From assembly GCA_035582835.1 (NCBI GenBank), contig JAYKAV010002790.1, positions 779,620-843,619 on the forward strand: a stretch of DNA of 64,000 nucleotides, read 5' to 3'. The notes beneath the pieces were generated by a model. The model saw only the letters and a list, made by a program, of their open reading frames with translations. It searched no databases and was not told the DNA's origin. Below, one piece after another: positions 12,790 through 24,603 of the stretch; position 1 is the first letter of the stretch, and every line of letters starts with the position of its first letter. This DNA is from Phoebastria nigripes (taxonomy: Eukaryota > Chordata > Aves > Procellariiformes > Diomedeidae). The translations under genes were made by a program, and so were the position numbers.

Positions 12790-13339
12790 ATTTTTAAATT
12801 CAATCAGACATAGCTGTCTCTTCTCCAATGACAACATCAATCTTTATGGTTTAAAAGGATGTTTAAAAAAAAAAAAAAGAGGAGGGGATTTGGTTTATTA
12901 TATAAAGTGAGATTTATCTCTTTTTTTTTTTTCTATAAAATTTGATTTTTGTTTTTCTTTTTTTAAAGATTGAGTAGAGGTCTCAGTATTGGCTTTTTGA
13001 AAAAGCTGTAAGACTGGTTATTCTTGGCCTCCAGCACAGATCAAAGGAAGCCATTCTGAAGTGGGATTAAACTTTTATTTCTCTCCCTAACATAAATGCC
13101 CCGTATGCATAAACTGGACTTATTTCAGCTGAAATGAAATATTTCCATTGTAGATACCTTGTTGATCCATCACTGGATTATATTTGCTTTTCCTGTGGGC
13201 AGTGTTGTCCTGCTGACACTCACTTAATTACAGTTTGGTGTATATACTCAGGTCTTTCCTCCTCTAATGTTTTGATATAAACTGACCTTGCACTCTGAAG
13301 TGTTTTAGCTGTCCCTTTTCCATACAGTAATCCTCGAGA

Positions 13340-13530
13340 TCATTCAGTCCTGTGTAAGACTGACCCTCCTGTGCATTGGTGAACCTCCCCTGCTTTGTGA
13401 TGTTCACAAATTGCACTTGCTCCTTTTTTCATGTCGGGGAAAATACTAAATAAGATCAGTCTTGGGACTGATCGTTGAAGAACACCAGCAGCAACTTTGT
13501 TTACATTGCATAGTTCCCTTTTCATTATAA
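13340..13530 (-). pseudogene. Decayed LINE (CR1-type) reverse-transcriptase fragment
   Basis: The minus-strand frame contains AAGVLQRSVPRLILFSIFPD, which lines up with the LINE RT motif G-V-x-Q-G-S-V-L-G-P-x-L-F-x-I-F-x-N-D. After a gap comes GEVHQCTGGSVLHR, resembling the region that follows the YADD/FADD loop. The catalytic aspartates are not visible. Several key residues (Q-G-S to Q-R-S, L-G-P to P-R-L) are changed, so this is an old, dead copy. It lies back to back with the plus-strand relic that starts near 13600. Confidence 0.55.
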
Positions 13531-13599
13531 CCTAGCTACATCTCTGACTGCATTCAAATTCCTGTACTAATCATCCTGCTGTCCCTGTAGGAAACTAGA

Positions 13600-14510
13600 T
13601 GAATTTGATGCAAATATGGAGAAAATGTGGGACTGAACAGATGAGGTGTAAACAGTCCACCAGGACCAGATGCCGTTCACCAAAGGGTACTGAAGGGACT
13701 CAATTGCGACATGCAAAATTGCCGAGCTGCTGGCCAAGTTGAGTAACATCCCATTTCAAACGGCCACTGTGCAGATTGCCAGTACAGCTCCCATCTACAA
13801 AAAGGGCTTAAGTGGCCACCCTGGAAACTAGAGACCAGTAAGTCTGACTTGTATCCATGATACAATGGTAGAGCCTATGATAAAGGATAAGATCAGTGAA
13901 AAGATGGCTAAATGCTCTTGGGAGAGGGTGAGCACAGCTTCAGTAAAGGGAAATCCAGCAAGAATTTTGAATGTGTCCATGGTGCGTGAATGAGGGGAGG
14001 GCATCCTGTGGACATAATGTTGTTGGATTTTCAGAAAGACTCTGTGGTTCCACACCAAACACTGTTAAAGAAGCCAAATTGCCNTGGGATTGGAAGAAAG
14101 GTGCTTTCATGGGTTAAGGGGCAGGAAGGAAAGAGTTGGGGGTTAATAGTAAATTTTCAGGTTGGAGAAGAGTCAGCACAGGGATTCCCACCGGGATGTA
14201 TGCTGGGACAGGTTTTGATCAGTATCTTCTTCACNGGTGTGAAGTAGAGCTGAAAAAGTAAAATCCCTAACCTTATGGATGATGTTGAGCTTTTTTTGAG
14301 TGGTCAAATGCTGTGGCGATGTCAGGGAGCTGCAGGTGGAGCTTCATAAAACCAAGTGAAGGGGCAAAAAGGCAGCAGATGGTTTTAGCGTAGAAAAATA
14401 TGTTAGTAGTACATTGAGGGGAAGAATAATACAAACCAGGCCTACATGTTTCTGAACTTGGAAATGCCAGTCAGAACTCAGGAAGGTCACGACATCATGG
14501 ACTGCATTTG
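13600..14510 (+). pseudogene. Old CR1-type LINE relic covering the RT core
   Basis: Nucleotide landmarks match the amniote CR1 RT region in order: GTCCACCAGGACCAGATGCC (13656), CAAAGGGTACTGAAGG (13680), AAAAAGGGCTTAAGTGG (13799), AAAGGGAAATCCAGCAAGA (13947), TTGGATTTTCAGAAAGACTC (14024), a CATGGGTTAAGGGGCAG block (14109) and ACTCAGGAAGGTCACGACATC (14476). Translated pieces include DFQKDSVVPHQTLLKK, comparable to the family's DFQKAFD-VPH segment, and a GFPPGCMLGQVLISIF segment comparable to GVPQGSVLGPxLFxIF. Frames shift repeatedly, so no protein can be made. The high divergence makes it much older than the copy at 11739. Its exact ends are uncertain by tens of bases. Confidence 0.8.
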
Positions 14511-16440
14511 CTGTTCACCAGATCTTGTGACATGAAAACTACGGTGGACTTGAAACTTGTAGGATATGGGTGTAAAATAGATAAAGAAAGCATTCCCGAC
14601 ACAGCAAGTAGGGAACTTCTAAAACTGCCTGTCCTCACAACAGGGAGGGAGATGAACTGCAGAAAGTGGCCATTCCCATGCCTGCTCCATCAATACCCCT
14701 TCCTGTTGCTGCTGCTGCTGGGGACAGAATACAGGGCTAAATGCACGAGTGGTCTGAACCATTGGGATATTTTTCTTGTTCTGCCACAAGTGATCTCTTA
14801 GGTTTGTGCAAAAATCTTCCCACTGACCTGATGACTTTCATTCCTGCTCACAATTGTGGAAAGCAGATCATCTAGTTCTTGAAATTCAAGGATAAACCTC
14901 TGTCTTGAATAGTCTAAGAGTTTGTCCTTGTTTGTGTCTCCTGCCCTCCTGTTCTGTATCCTCTGGTATTGACAACTGAGCTAAAGTTGGTTTTGGTCCA
15001 TATCTTAAATTTAAACACCATCCTCCCAAAACTTTTTTTTTAGGGGCTGATGAAAATAATCCATTTTCTACCTCTTCCAGTAGCCACTGAGCCTTGCTGA
15101 TATTAGTTCCCCTTTTTTCGTGAATTTCTATGTGGTAGATTCAGTTACTGAGCTAACTGTGTATTTGTGGCTTCTTCAGTGAAACACTGTTCTTCACTCA
15201 TAGCTTCAGATTTGTGTTTAAGATGAATTTGATACAGCAAAATTTTGGTGATCTGTGTGAATGTTCGACTTGACACATGCTGTGAGCAGCCCAGCAGTAG
15301 GAGTATGTTTGTTATGGAAAGTTAAGCATATGTATAAGCCTCTGCAGGATCATATTTCTGGGTTCCTCTTCATCAGTTACTTAAATGCTTAAAATAGGCT
15401 ATGACTTGTTCTTTTGACTTCAAAGCTACTTACCTTGTGTACATTTATGCGGGACTTCTCTTTCTAAGTTTATAACAGAATAGAATAGGGTTGGAGAAAA
15501 GTTCCAAGGGACAGGAGGGCCTTTCAAAGGGTTATTTTTCAAGAGCAAACATCAGGGCTTTGGTTTTTTATGTTTCACTTACATGTTTTAAAAAATTAAA
15601 TACAACAGTGCATGCTGTAGACATCCACTATAATTTCTTTAAAGGTTTTACATGTCATCATTTGACTTTTGTCAATGTCACTTTCAACTTGGCGTAAGAT
15701 AAGACATTCTTTTGTGTGTGTGGTTGAAAGTTTATTCTTTGAAGAATTTCGCTAGTAAAGGATGGGTAGTGGGTTTTTGGTATGGAACAACACAATGTTA
15801 TTTTTGTTTTGTATTAAAACATTGATTTATTTTTTCCTTTGTATTTCTTATTTTCCTTCATTCAGTATTTTAAGATACAGGGTTTTTAAAAAAAATACCA
15901 TAAGCAGTAGTTTGAAAAGATGCATGAGTGAAATTCTCTGTGTAATGCATCTAGCATTTTTTGGTTGCACTACATAATTTGGTAGGATACTAAATCAATT
16001 AATAATAGCCTAACAGTTAACATACTGGCACCAGCAGGCAGTTATTTCAAGTGTGACCTTTTTTCTTCCCCCCCCCCCAAATTCTTGGTTGGTTTAATGC
16101 AACTTACAATAATAGTGTAATGAAAATTATGAGAAAAATATGCTTTTAATATATCTGAGTACACTTTGAAAAGACCTGATGTGGTCTATAGACAAAGCTT
16201 ATGTTCTTGGTGGGGTGGAAAATTAAAAAAGTCTGAGAATACGTCAGAATATGTTGGTTTGATTTTGATAGTAAAATGAGGGGAAGGTGTTCCTGGGTTT
16301 CAGGACAGTAACAGAGCACAAGATCAGCTAAACATCTTCGTATCACCAACCAAGGAATCTCTCCCAATTTCACCTGTGCCTCTACTCTTGGAAATCTTTA
16401 TCAAAGTACACGCTTATGCTGACTGCTCTGGAATAGCAGG
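14511..16440. other. Unique non-coding DNA, no gene recognised
   Basis: No recognisable gene. It contains a short CTG run near 14707-14718 and a C11 run at 16068-16078. A weak AGAATAGAATAGGGTTGG string near 15479 recalls a CR1 3' end, but nothing after it supports that. Confidence 0.5.
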
Positions 16441-16581
16441 TTGAGGCACAGACTTATGTTCCATTTAAACTACGCGTGAGTCTCTCAGTAAGATTTTTGT
16501 TGGTGTTTGGGAGGTTGTGTGATCTCCTGCAGCGAGGTGAGTGTAGCCATTCAGTTAAAGCTCGCAGGGAGTGCTGGGGGT

Positions 16582-16603
16582 CCCCTCCCCAGCCCCCTTC
16601 CCC
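16582..16603 (-). other. G-quadruplex motif (minus strand)
   Basis: The plus strand reads C4-T-C4-AG-C5-TT-C4, so the minus strand has four G-tracts of at least four with loops of one or two bases. This is a strong predicted quadruplex. Confidence 0.8.
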
Positions 16604-16632
16604 TCCTGCTCCTCGCCCTGACCCTCCACTCA

Positions 16633-16661
16633 CATCTCCCCCAGAAGAGTTGGGGGAGATG
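16633..16661. other. Perfect 11-bp hairpin with 7-base loop
   Basis: CATCTCCCCCA (16633-16643) and its exact reverse complement (16651-16661) flank the loop GAAGAGT. The stem is GC-rich and sits inside the CpG-enriched patch. Confidence 0.85.
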
Positions 16662-16790
16662 CGCCGTGACACACGTTTCTGAAGGGCTGACTTTCTGCCT
16701 TGACAGGTGGGCGGTAAATCGTAAATTCTGCTCGCATTCAGTTTTGCAGAGGCCGTCGTTCCAATGAAGGCAGTTAAAACTGTCAACACC

Positions 16791-19080
16791 TAACGGTGCT
16801 TGAAGATAATGAATGTAATATAAACCTGAGAAGCCCATGAACAGCGCTGGCTTCCCACATAGCAGATGAAATCCACTGGGTCTCTGCATTTCAAGAAAGC
16901 GTCTTAATCCTATTCAGGCATTCATAATAATACAGTGCTTATGTAAAAAATTCTGCTTGTTCAAGAAGCATGTTAACAAAAAGAAGTTAAAAGTATTTAA
17001 GCATCCTATGTTTAATGTGTTCCAAAACAACTCCAGGATGTTGACAGCCAGTTATTAATTACAGTGCCATGGATAAATATGCCATGATAATGCAGCACAT
17101 AAAATNATGTAACTTATATGCACATTTTCCAGCGCATGCTCACTGTTTTCTTGGTGGATTTCAGTAATAAAATATGATATGGTGGATTTTTGTGTTCTTC
17201 ATTAGCTTAGCTGCTTTTAGTTGAGTGCAATGTAGAAGTGAATTTCATTATTGGCTAGTAATGTTTGTGATACTTATTTTTCTAGAAGAAAATGTCTTTG
17301 TATTTAAATCACTTTTCTTTTTTTGGAAGGAAGGTAGGAGGAATGAGCCCTTGGTAAGACTCTTTCAGAAGGACTAAAAGCAGGAAACAATGATGGAAGA
17401 GGCCTGGCTTTCAAAATCCTTTGAAATGAAATAGAATACAAAGTATTGTAGTATAAAGTAATCCCCAAGGAAAGTAATTAAATGGAGAAATGATCGTGAA
17501 ATGTGTGAAGTAATTGCTGAGAATCATGCATACGGAAATAATTTGTTTTCTGTCAGCGTGTGTGGCTTTAACTAGAATAGAGTATTGTTTGAAGACACAG
17601 CTGCCACTAGCCATGGTGTATTCTGTGTGATTTCCCTTTTATTTGACTATTGCAATTTAAGTGGCTTGAGCTTTCTAATTACATGACCCTGTATGATAGG
17701 TGGGATTTACAGTGGTAACGTATGACTTTCGTTGTAGAAATTGCATGCTCTAGAAGTGTTCAGTAATTATTATTACAAACACTCTTCCATACACATATCC
17801 ACACATGCAAATGATATTTACAGAACTATAAGATGATAGAGTTTCTGCCAAGAATCAATTTTACTGTAATAAATGACTTATCTGTGTTATCCTCAAACAT
17901 CTTCATCTCTCTGAGAGGTGTGTGCTTTCTTGTCCATCCTCAAGTGGTAAGAGTATTTAGTATATTATTCGTTAAAACAGTAGAGCCAAGTTTGACAATG
18001 AGATGCAAACTGAAGTTCATCAGTAGCACATGTGAACCCACTTGCTGAGCTTGCGATGCTCTTGGCAAGTCGCGTTGTTGTGGGAACACGTAAAAAAGAA
18101 CAAATGAAGCTTGGGAGAATTTCCACCAGCTATGAAGGCAATAACCCATTTTATGTACTTCCTTGAAGATGCAATTCAGAAAAGAATTTCACTTTCAACT
18201 TTCTGACATAGCAAGAGTGTCCAAATTAAATCTACATGGGGGAAAAGAACTCAGACTAATCTGAGGGCAGAAAAGGCGATAGTTACTGTGCCCTGAATAG
18301 TTATACACCATACAACAGCCTGACTGATATTTTCTCATAGTCTCTCTGTGGAAGCTCATCGTTGCTACCTCTATTTTTCTCTTTAATACTATTTCTACAG
18401 AGCCACCTGTTTTTGTACAAACTACACACATTTAATTCAAAATAAACAAGTGACAACTTTGTATGATGAAGCTGTACAGTAGAGTTCTGGCTTAATTTTT
18501 AATTAATACCAAAGTATATGCTTAGAATTGGAGATTCCTGTGTTAAACAGTCCCAAGAAATGCTGCCAAACCTCCATGTAAAACTCTGCAAAATCCTGGG
18601 TGCATTTCAGCTATTACTTGCATATAAAATGGATTTTTTACAATTTATATTATTTACTCCTTTGTAATGTAGAAAGAACAGTTGGTTAGGAGGCAGGATG
18701 CATTGGCTTTGGGAAATTTGTCAGCGACTTANGGTGAAATACACCACTGTGGGAATGAATATAGCTAGTGAAGGATATAGATAAAGTTGCTGTGCACTAA
18801 TAAAACTGATACACTGAGCAATTAACTGGCTTTGTAGAATAAGGGTCTCTAAACACTAATGACATTAGCTTAGTTGTATACAAGTGAGCTGTTCCACTCG
18901 AAGAAAAAGTACTTCTCACTCATGTCAAAAGTTAAGGAAACATTCAATTGTTTGAAGTGTTAATCCCATGGAGGTTGTTTTCTGGAATGGGCGTTAGTAT
19001 AAAACTGTGATTATTACGTTTTTGCATATCCCACAAGAAACGCAATGCTTTTCTGAAGAGAAAGTAAGTTTTGACCAAGA
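16791..19080. other. Unique non-coding DNA, no gene recognised
   Basis: No exon, RNA gene or transposon is recognised. The stretch 17040-17100, with TTATTAATTACAG, GCCATGG, ATAAATATGCC and ATGATAATGCA elements, has the look of a transcription-factor site cluster, but nothing firmer can be said. Confidence 0.5.
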
Positions 19081-19157
19081 GTTTGGGGGGTATTTTTGGC
19101 GGTGGTGGGTTGTGGGTGGGTTGGGTTTGGGTTTTTTTGGCTTTTTGTGTGTTTTTA
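19081..19157 (+). repeat. G/T-only tract with G-quadruplex motif
   Basis: Almost only G and T on the plus strand. Within it, 19107-19131 has five GGG runs with loops TTGT, T, TT and TTT, a canonical quadruplex motif on the plus strand. The minus-strand open frame over it (lysine/proline-rich) is low complexity, not a gene. Confidence 0.85.
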
Positions 19158-22100
19158 TAGTCTTCTTGTGAGCATCTCTTGGTTTAATGTGTTGCACATG
19201 CTTTACTGACATTTCTTTTTCATTCAAGCCTCAGGCATCTTCCCTTTTGTGGTGGATTGTGATACCCAAACTGAACAATATTAGTTAATCTCAATTTTTT
19301 CCACTTTGGGCTCGGGCCAATAGCTGCATGCCATAGTCAGTGATCAGCTCAAGTTATGGAATAGAGCGTATTTTACATGAGTGTTTGATAAATGTATATA
19401 TTTAATTCTCACTCCTGTTTCTGCAGTTCTTAAGACAAAACACTACAGGGTTGCAGTGGATAGTGCACATTCATGTGCGCTACAGAATCAGGCCAGTAGT
19501 AATTTTTCCCACTGGAAAGTGCTATTGAGAGTCACACAAAGAAACAAGTCAACCAGTTGAAGAAAAAAAGTGAAGTTGGACTTTTCAGTTAGTTTCTCAA
19601 GTAATATCCCCTGAATTTCTCAGGAGAATAAATATCAAAAGGCAAATTAGGTAAAGTGAATAAAAAAGGATTATTTCTGTAACTTACAGCTTTGGGAAGA
19701 CTTCAAAATTTTATAAATACTAGTGTTAATTTCAGATCAGAAATAAATGGGTTAAACTCTGCATTTAGATCTGGTTTCTACTTTCCAGCTAGTTCTGCCA
19801 AATAGTCATTCCACTGGAACGTTAGGAAGGAAATAAACTTTTAAACATAATTTAAGACCGGAAAAATCTTTTATGGTTGTATTTTGTGTCATGACTTTTA
19901 TAAAAATGACAACATTTATTATTTCAAAAATGAAACAGTCTTTCAGANACGTACAGGATAAAATAGTACATCCCAGGTGCGTCACTGTTTTCTGTATTTG
20001 CTTTAACAGTTCTAAGTGTTTAATGTTCTTAGCAACTAGTTCATATACTAANGGCTTAATTCGGTAAAATCTTCTAAGAATATGGAAATCTGCCCAGTCC
20101 CTGAAATATCATTCTGGGGCTTGTTCAACAACGCAAGTGCTTACACAAGAGTGCGTGGGGTCTTCAGTTTTATTTAAATATTGTCCTAAAAGTATTTCCC
20201 TGTTGGGTTTTTTTTTTTTTTTTTTGAGGGACCTGTAACTCTGAAGCAGTTTGTTTATTCTTTTCAGACAGCATAAATGTTCTTTTTTTCCCCTTTCTGT
20301 CTTTTTACTTAAAGCTATTGTTGCAGTAGAACTATACTTGATGCCATTATTTCCGTTGAATAACACCTTATCCTTGAAGTATTTCCAAATTCCATGTATA
20401 AGCTGCTACTCNTAAGAATAAGGATCTTGAAACTTGGTCCTTCTACAGAATGCAACACAAGTTAGAAGCACAATTTTTCATACAGTTTGAGTAACTGTTT
20501 AGATTTATCGTGACTTGCAGAATTCCATAGCTTATTGTTTTTATTCTTGCAAGATCAACAAATTAGTCCAATGGTTGCAGCAATTCTCCCTCNCTATTCC
20601 TTGGAAAGAACTTGCATGCCTTGGGCAGCTCTCAGACCTTCTGTATTTTCAATGAACAGGGAAATAATTGTATATAGAAATTTGGTTTCCAAATTTTGGA
20701 CAATGGGCACATGTTCTGAAAGAAAAAAAAAAATCATTGGTGATCATTATTGCTGTTTTCTCTTGAACATTCCTTGGATTGTCATTGAAAGAAAATCATG
20801 CTTGTGACTGAGTGTGAGCAAAGCAGGTGTAGGCTGGTGGCAATGGTCTGCAGCTATGTGCCAGTTCCAGCCAACAGTGATGTGGGAGGCCTTGTGTTTA
20901 TTAACAAAAAGGTATAATTTGTCAAATGTTAAAATTAATGTTTAAGATGTTGACTGGACAAGGTGAACCACAGGCATGTAGATGATTGAGACCTGTCGTC
21001 CTAGCATCAAATATAGATGATTGAGGCCTCAAAGTCCACTGAAAGCTAAACAAAATTTGAAATGTCTGTTTTTTAAACTAGCTGATTGCATGTGCAGGGG
21101 TCATCTGGGACACACAAAGAGGGTAAAAACACAATTCCCAGACTTACAACTGAAACAATCTTCCAAGAATTCTACTGAGCCTATCATAAATAATTTTTTT
21201 TTTTTTTTAACTGAAGGTAAACCAAAACGTTTTCAACCAAAATGGTAATTTTCAAAAACAAGTTAATAAAACTGTCACTTGAGCTATAGCTACAGTCAGT
21301 CTCATAATAACACTTAAATGTTACAGACTTCCTTAATTCTTGTAATTAGGAAGAAGGAGAAATAGAGACAAAGTATCTTGCTTTGGAGCACCTGCCTTAA
21401 TAGTGGTTTCCTCATTTTATTTTATTTAGCGTGGTGCAGTTTTACCTACTTAGGCATGCCGCCATATAGTTACAGTTTTGTTTCAAAAGCCATCGTGAGA
21501 CGATACATTACCAGGCTTTCATTTCCATAACTCCATACTACATTTTAGCAAACCATATGCATCTGTGGATCCTTCCCTCCCAGTCTGGTGGCAGAAGCCT
21601 CACTAGGTCGAAAACTAGAAAATACTAAAATNTAAAAACAAAAAAACCCCAAAATTTAAAAAATAAAATTAAATATTTTCAATAACCCAAAGAGTTGGTA
21701 CCTCTGGAAAAATGGCAGGCAAATGTGTTCTGTCAGCCTTCTAAATGGAAGGGGTAGAGATCGAGGGGAGAAGGGCTTGGAGAGTTGCATCTAAAAGCCC
21801 CAGAAATGAGAAGTATGGAAGGCAATAAGCAAAATAACAAAAACTAAAGTGTTCTCCATAGGGAGTGTGTTAAGTAAGGGGAGAAAATAGCTATGCATTC
21901 AATAAATTTGAACATGTGCTGCAGAATATATGAATTTATTTTGCTATCTAGTCAAATTACTGTTAATTGGAGTAGAAAATTAAAGTAACTTAGAAATAGA
22001 TTCAGTCTCATTCAAATATTTGTTTCACATGCCACCTCCTTTCCCATCCCCTTCCAGTGTACGAAACAGATGAGAGGAGAAAATCGGGCTGTAGAAACAA

Positions 22101-23050
22101 GTTGAAGCATTCCATGACAAATTGTAAAGAGTGTGTGTTACTGGGATGAGAATGTAATCAAAAAGATCCGAAACTTAACACAGGGGGGTTTTGCATGAGT
22201 TTAAATTGTTAGTGTTTTCAAAATGCATGCATTAAATGTGATTGATTTTAAGTGATAGGTCTTGAGTTTGCGTCTTTACATGCTTCCGCTCCCATCATGA
22301 AAATCCTTCCACTACATTGGATGCTCTTATTTTAAATAACGTAGATTAATCTAGCTTGTTCCATATTAGCCATACTAAGTACATCCTTTACTAGCTAGAG
22401 GAAATTCAAGATTTTCAATTAAATCTATAAATTCAGTTTCTAAAACAAGTAACTTCTACAAATACCAAATTCTAATCACTTCATTATATTAGTTGATCAG
22501 AATTTGACCTTTTTATGAATTGTAAGCGTAAAATAAAAACAGCTTTTAAAATGTTTAGGTCTCTTTGTGGAAGAAGTAGTTATTATCTTGATGATTGTTA
22601 GTAGAGATTTACAAATCATGTTACTTGATAGATTTTTTTTTTTTTAACATTTCAGAGAAAAATAATGTTTTGCAGAATGCACTGGTTTATATAATCTTAT
22701 GTCAGTGACATAATTTAAGGTCTGGCCTCATACAAGTCAAAAAGCAGTCAAATATCATGCTACTATATGTCTAATATGTATTCTACTTGCTGTAAGAAGG
22801 TTAATTATAAAGGAGAAGCCTTGAACAAATTGTAGATGTGATTATCAATAATTTTTCAGGTTGCCTAGGGGTAGTGCGCATTTCTGTAACTAAGGATGTG
22901 CATTTAACCAGCATAAACATGGAAAAAAAAAGTATCAATATCTTAATACTGTGTTTGTGAAGTTGTGTTCTTTTCTTTCCTGAACTGGACTACATATATG
23001 AAGTTACTATATCAAAATTAAATATCAAATAATTGTTGCTTGCATTATTT
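19158..23050. other. Unique non-coding DNA, no gene recognised
   Basis: AT-rich unique sequence. Homopolymer T runs lie at 20208-20225 (18), 21194-21208 (15) and 22633-22645 (13), and an A-rich patch at about 21634-21670. No coding signal is seen; open frames stay below 95 codons. Confidence 0.55.
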
Positions 23051-23055
23051 TCAGT

Positions 23056-23124
23056 GGGTTTAATAAAAAATAAAAATAAAATAAAAAACAACAACAAAAC
23101 CAAAAAAAACCCCACACAAACCAA
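23056..23124. repeat. A-rich tract passing into an A/C-only tract
   Basis: A run of (A)n-T units such as AAAATAAAAT turns into ACAACAAC and CCAAAAAAAACCCC. It is one of several strand-asymmetric tracts in the window. Confidence 0.85.
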
Positions 23125-23701
23125 GTTCTAAGGTAATGGAAACACTTTATTTTTACAAAAAAGTTTCAGTGTAATGCTGTCTATATTAGGTAAAAGATGA
23201 TAGTCATTAACGAACAATTTCGGGTGGTGTTCAGGAACTGGGTCTTGGCGTTCTGGAGAAGAAAACGTTACTTTTGTTCAGACGTTACAATACTAAGAAA
23301 AGTTTAAATATGGGATGCTGACTGTTCTTGAAAGTCTTCCTCTCCCCTGCTCGATCCTTGCTTCTCTGTACCCATGTTTTGAATGACATAAAATGGTATT
23401 TGTATGTCTTGGTTTNCTATGGTCTGTTTTTGATTAACCCAGGGCAGATTATCCAGTTTTGAGAGTAACTCAACCACAGGGGCAGATGGACTCACTGGTG
23501 GTAGGCAGCGTGGGCTCTACTGCAGAACCACCCCAGGCTGCTCTGCACAGGTGTCACAGGTGGCTCTTCACTTTTCCATTTTCCATTTACACCTTCCTGT
23601 GTTGTGTAATCTCTCTTACATAAAGTAACTTGACCTGTTGGGTTTTTTCCCCGATGTTATTCATTATATGAATAATTCAGTAACCTACAAATGTGTGTAG
23701 T
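23125..23701. other. Short unique interval between two A/C tracts
   Basis: No gene or repeat is recognised. The minus-strand frame at 23304-23495 (63 codons) has no recognisable features. Confidence 0.5.
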
Positions 23702-23810
23702 AAAAACCAAAACAAATACAAAAACAAAAAACCCAAAACAAACCACAAAAACCACCACCACCACAAAAAAAACAACCACCCACAAAACAAAGAAACAAAC
23801 AAACCCCACC
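23702..23810. repeat. 109-bp A/C-only tract
   Basis: The plus strand is almost entirely A and C (two T, near 23718 and elsewhere, and single Gs are the exceptions), with CCACCACCACCAC and AAACAAACAAAC segments. The overlapping frame rich in Lys, Asn, His and Thr is compositional, not a protein gene. Confidence 0.9.
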
Positions 23811-24598
23811 GCAATATGACTGTTAACTTAAAACTAGAGTTTGGTGGGGTTTTTTGTTTAAAAGCAAGTAGAAATGGAATATTCCATGGGGTTTTACCTT
23901 CCTGAAGATCTTTTGTCCTCTCACGTCAGAAGGAAACTTTTGTGGGTTGGAGGTTCAGCCATCGTAGCCTCCCATCTTTATCATGAAAGACACCAGCTCT
24001 TCCAAACCAATTGTGTAGCACAGTTGGTATAATTAGATCTTTTCTTAGGCTCCTGGTGTATGTTAGGAACAGTTAAATTGGATTGTCTTGTGTTATTGTA
24101 CATCAGCCCTGTGTCTCACTGATCAGTTTTTGTGGCATGGATACTGTATGCTTTCCTTTTCCATCATTTTACCTTCCACTTTTAGCTCCTTTACTTATTA
24201 TTATATTGTTAATTGTATCTTTTGCCCCTCAGTTCCTCCCAGAAGTCATTTCTGTATTTGCTGTCTCTGAAGATTTTATTCAGAATCGTAAGTTTTAATA
24301 CCAAGTCGTGTCTGCTTCAATGGATATACAATGGATACAACCATTTTGCTCAATGTTTCCACTGAGCTGTGATATTGCAAATATATTCAGAAACATTTTA
24401 GTGGGTGGCTCTAACACTGTGTTGCCTAGAATAACTCATCATAGTTCTTTGTTTTCTGTTAGCTTAAAAATAAGAGCAAATTTAATAGAAAATTGAAAAC
24501 AAAATTGTGTGGTTGAATTTAAATCCATCCCAAAAAGCAGGATGCAGTTGAATATGACAACTGCAGTTGCCTACAGTGTCCTTCTGAATGATATTAAA
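23811..24598. other. Unique non-coding DNA, no gene recognised
   Basis: Nothing recognisable up to the left target-site duplication of LTR 2 (24599-24603). Two overlapping plus-strand frames near 24083-24298 encode hydrophobic stretches but show no family resemblance. Confidence 0.5.
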
Positions 24599-24603
24599 AC
24601 TAC
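24599..24603. repeat. Target-site duplication, left copy (ACTAC)
   Basis: ACTAC directly precedes the TG of LTR 2 and recurs at 25184-25188. Confidence 0.7.

Larger units (their letters stand above)
12341..13339. other. Unique AT-rich DNA with local duplications
   Basis: No gene is seen. It contains a 19-bp tandem duplication (12556-12590), a diverged 24-bp repeat family (12691-12789), an A-run near 12867-12880 and a T-run near 12921-12932. The right part (about 13160-13339) may be the decayed continuation of the minus-strand RT relic that begins at 13340. Confidence 0.5.
16441..16790 (+). promoter_or_regulatory. CpG-enriched patch, candidate promoter/first exon
   Basis: About 14 CpGs lie in 350 bp, a clear local excess over the CpG-poor flanks. 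It holds a C-run series that forms a G-quadruplex motif on the minus strand (16582-16603), an 11-bp hairpin (16633-16661) and a good 5' splice-site match, GAG|GTGAGT, with the junction at 16536/16537. Overlapping frames are open on both strands, but they look like a by-product of composition; no domain is recognised. A transcription start is inference from composition and the donor only. Confidence 0.3.

Noticed and set aside
15478..15530. AGAATAGAATAGGGTTGG as a CR1 3' end
   Set aside because: The next 50 bases do not follow any CR1 3' module.
18994..19227. Lys/Pro/Thr-rich minus-strand frame
   Set aside because: It is the complement of the G/T tract at 19081-19157; compositional artefact.
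23693..23905. Lys/Asn/His-rich open frame
   Set aside because: It is the translation of an A/C-only low-complexity tract.
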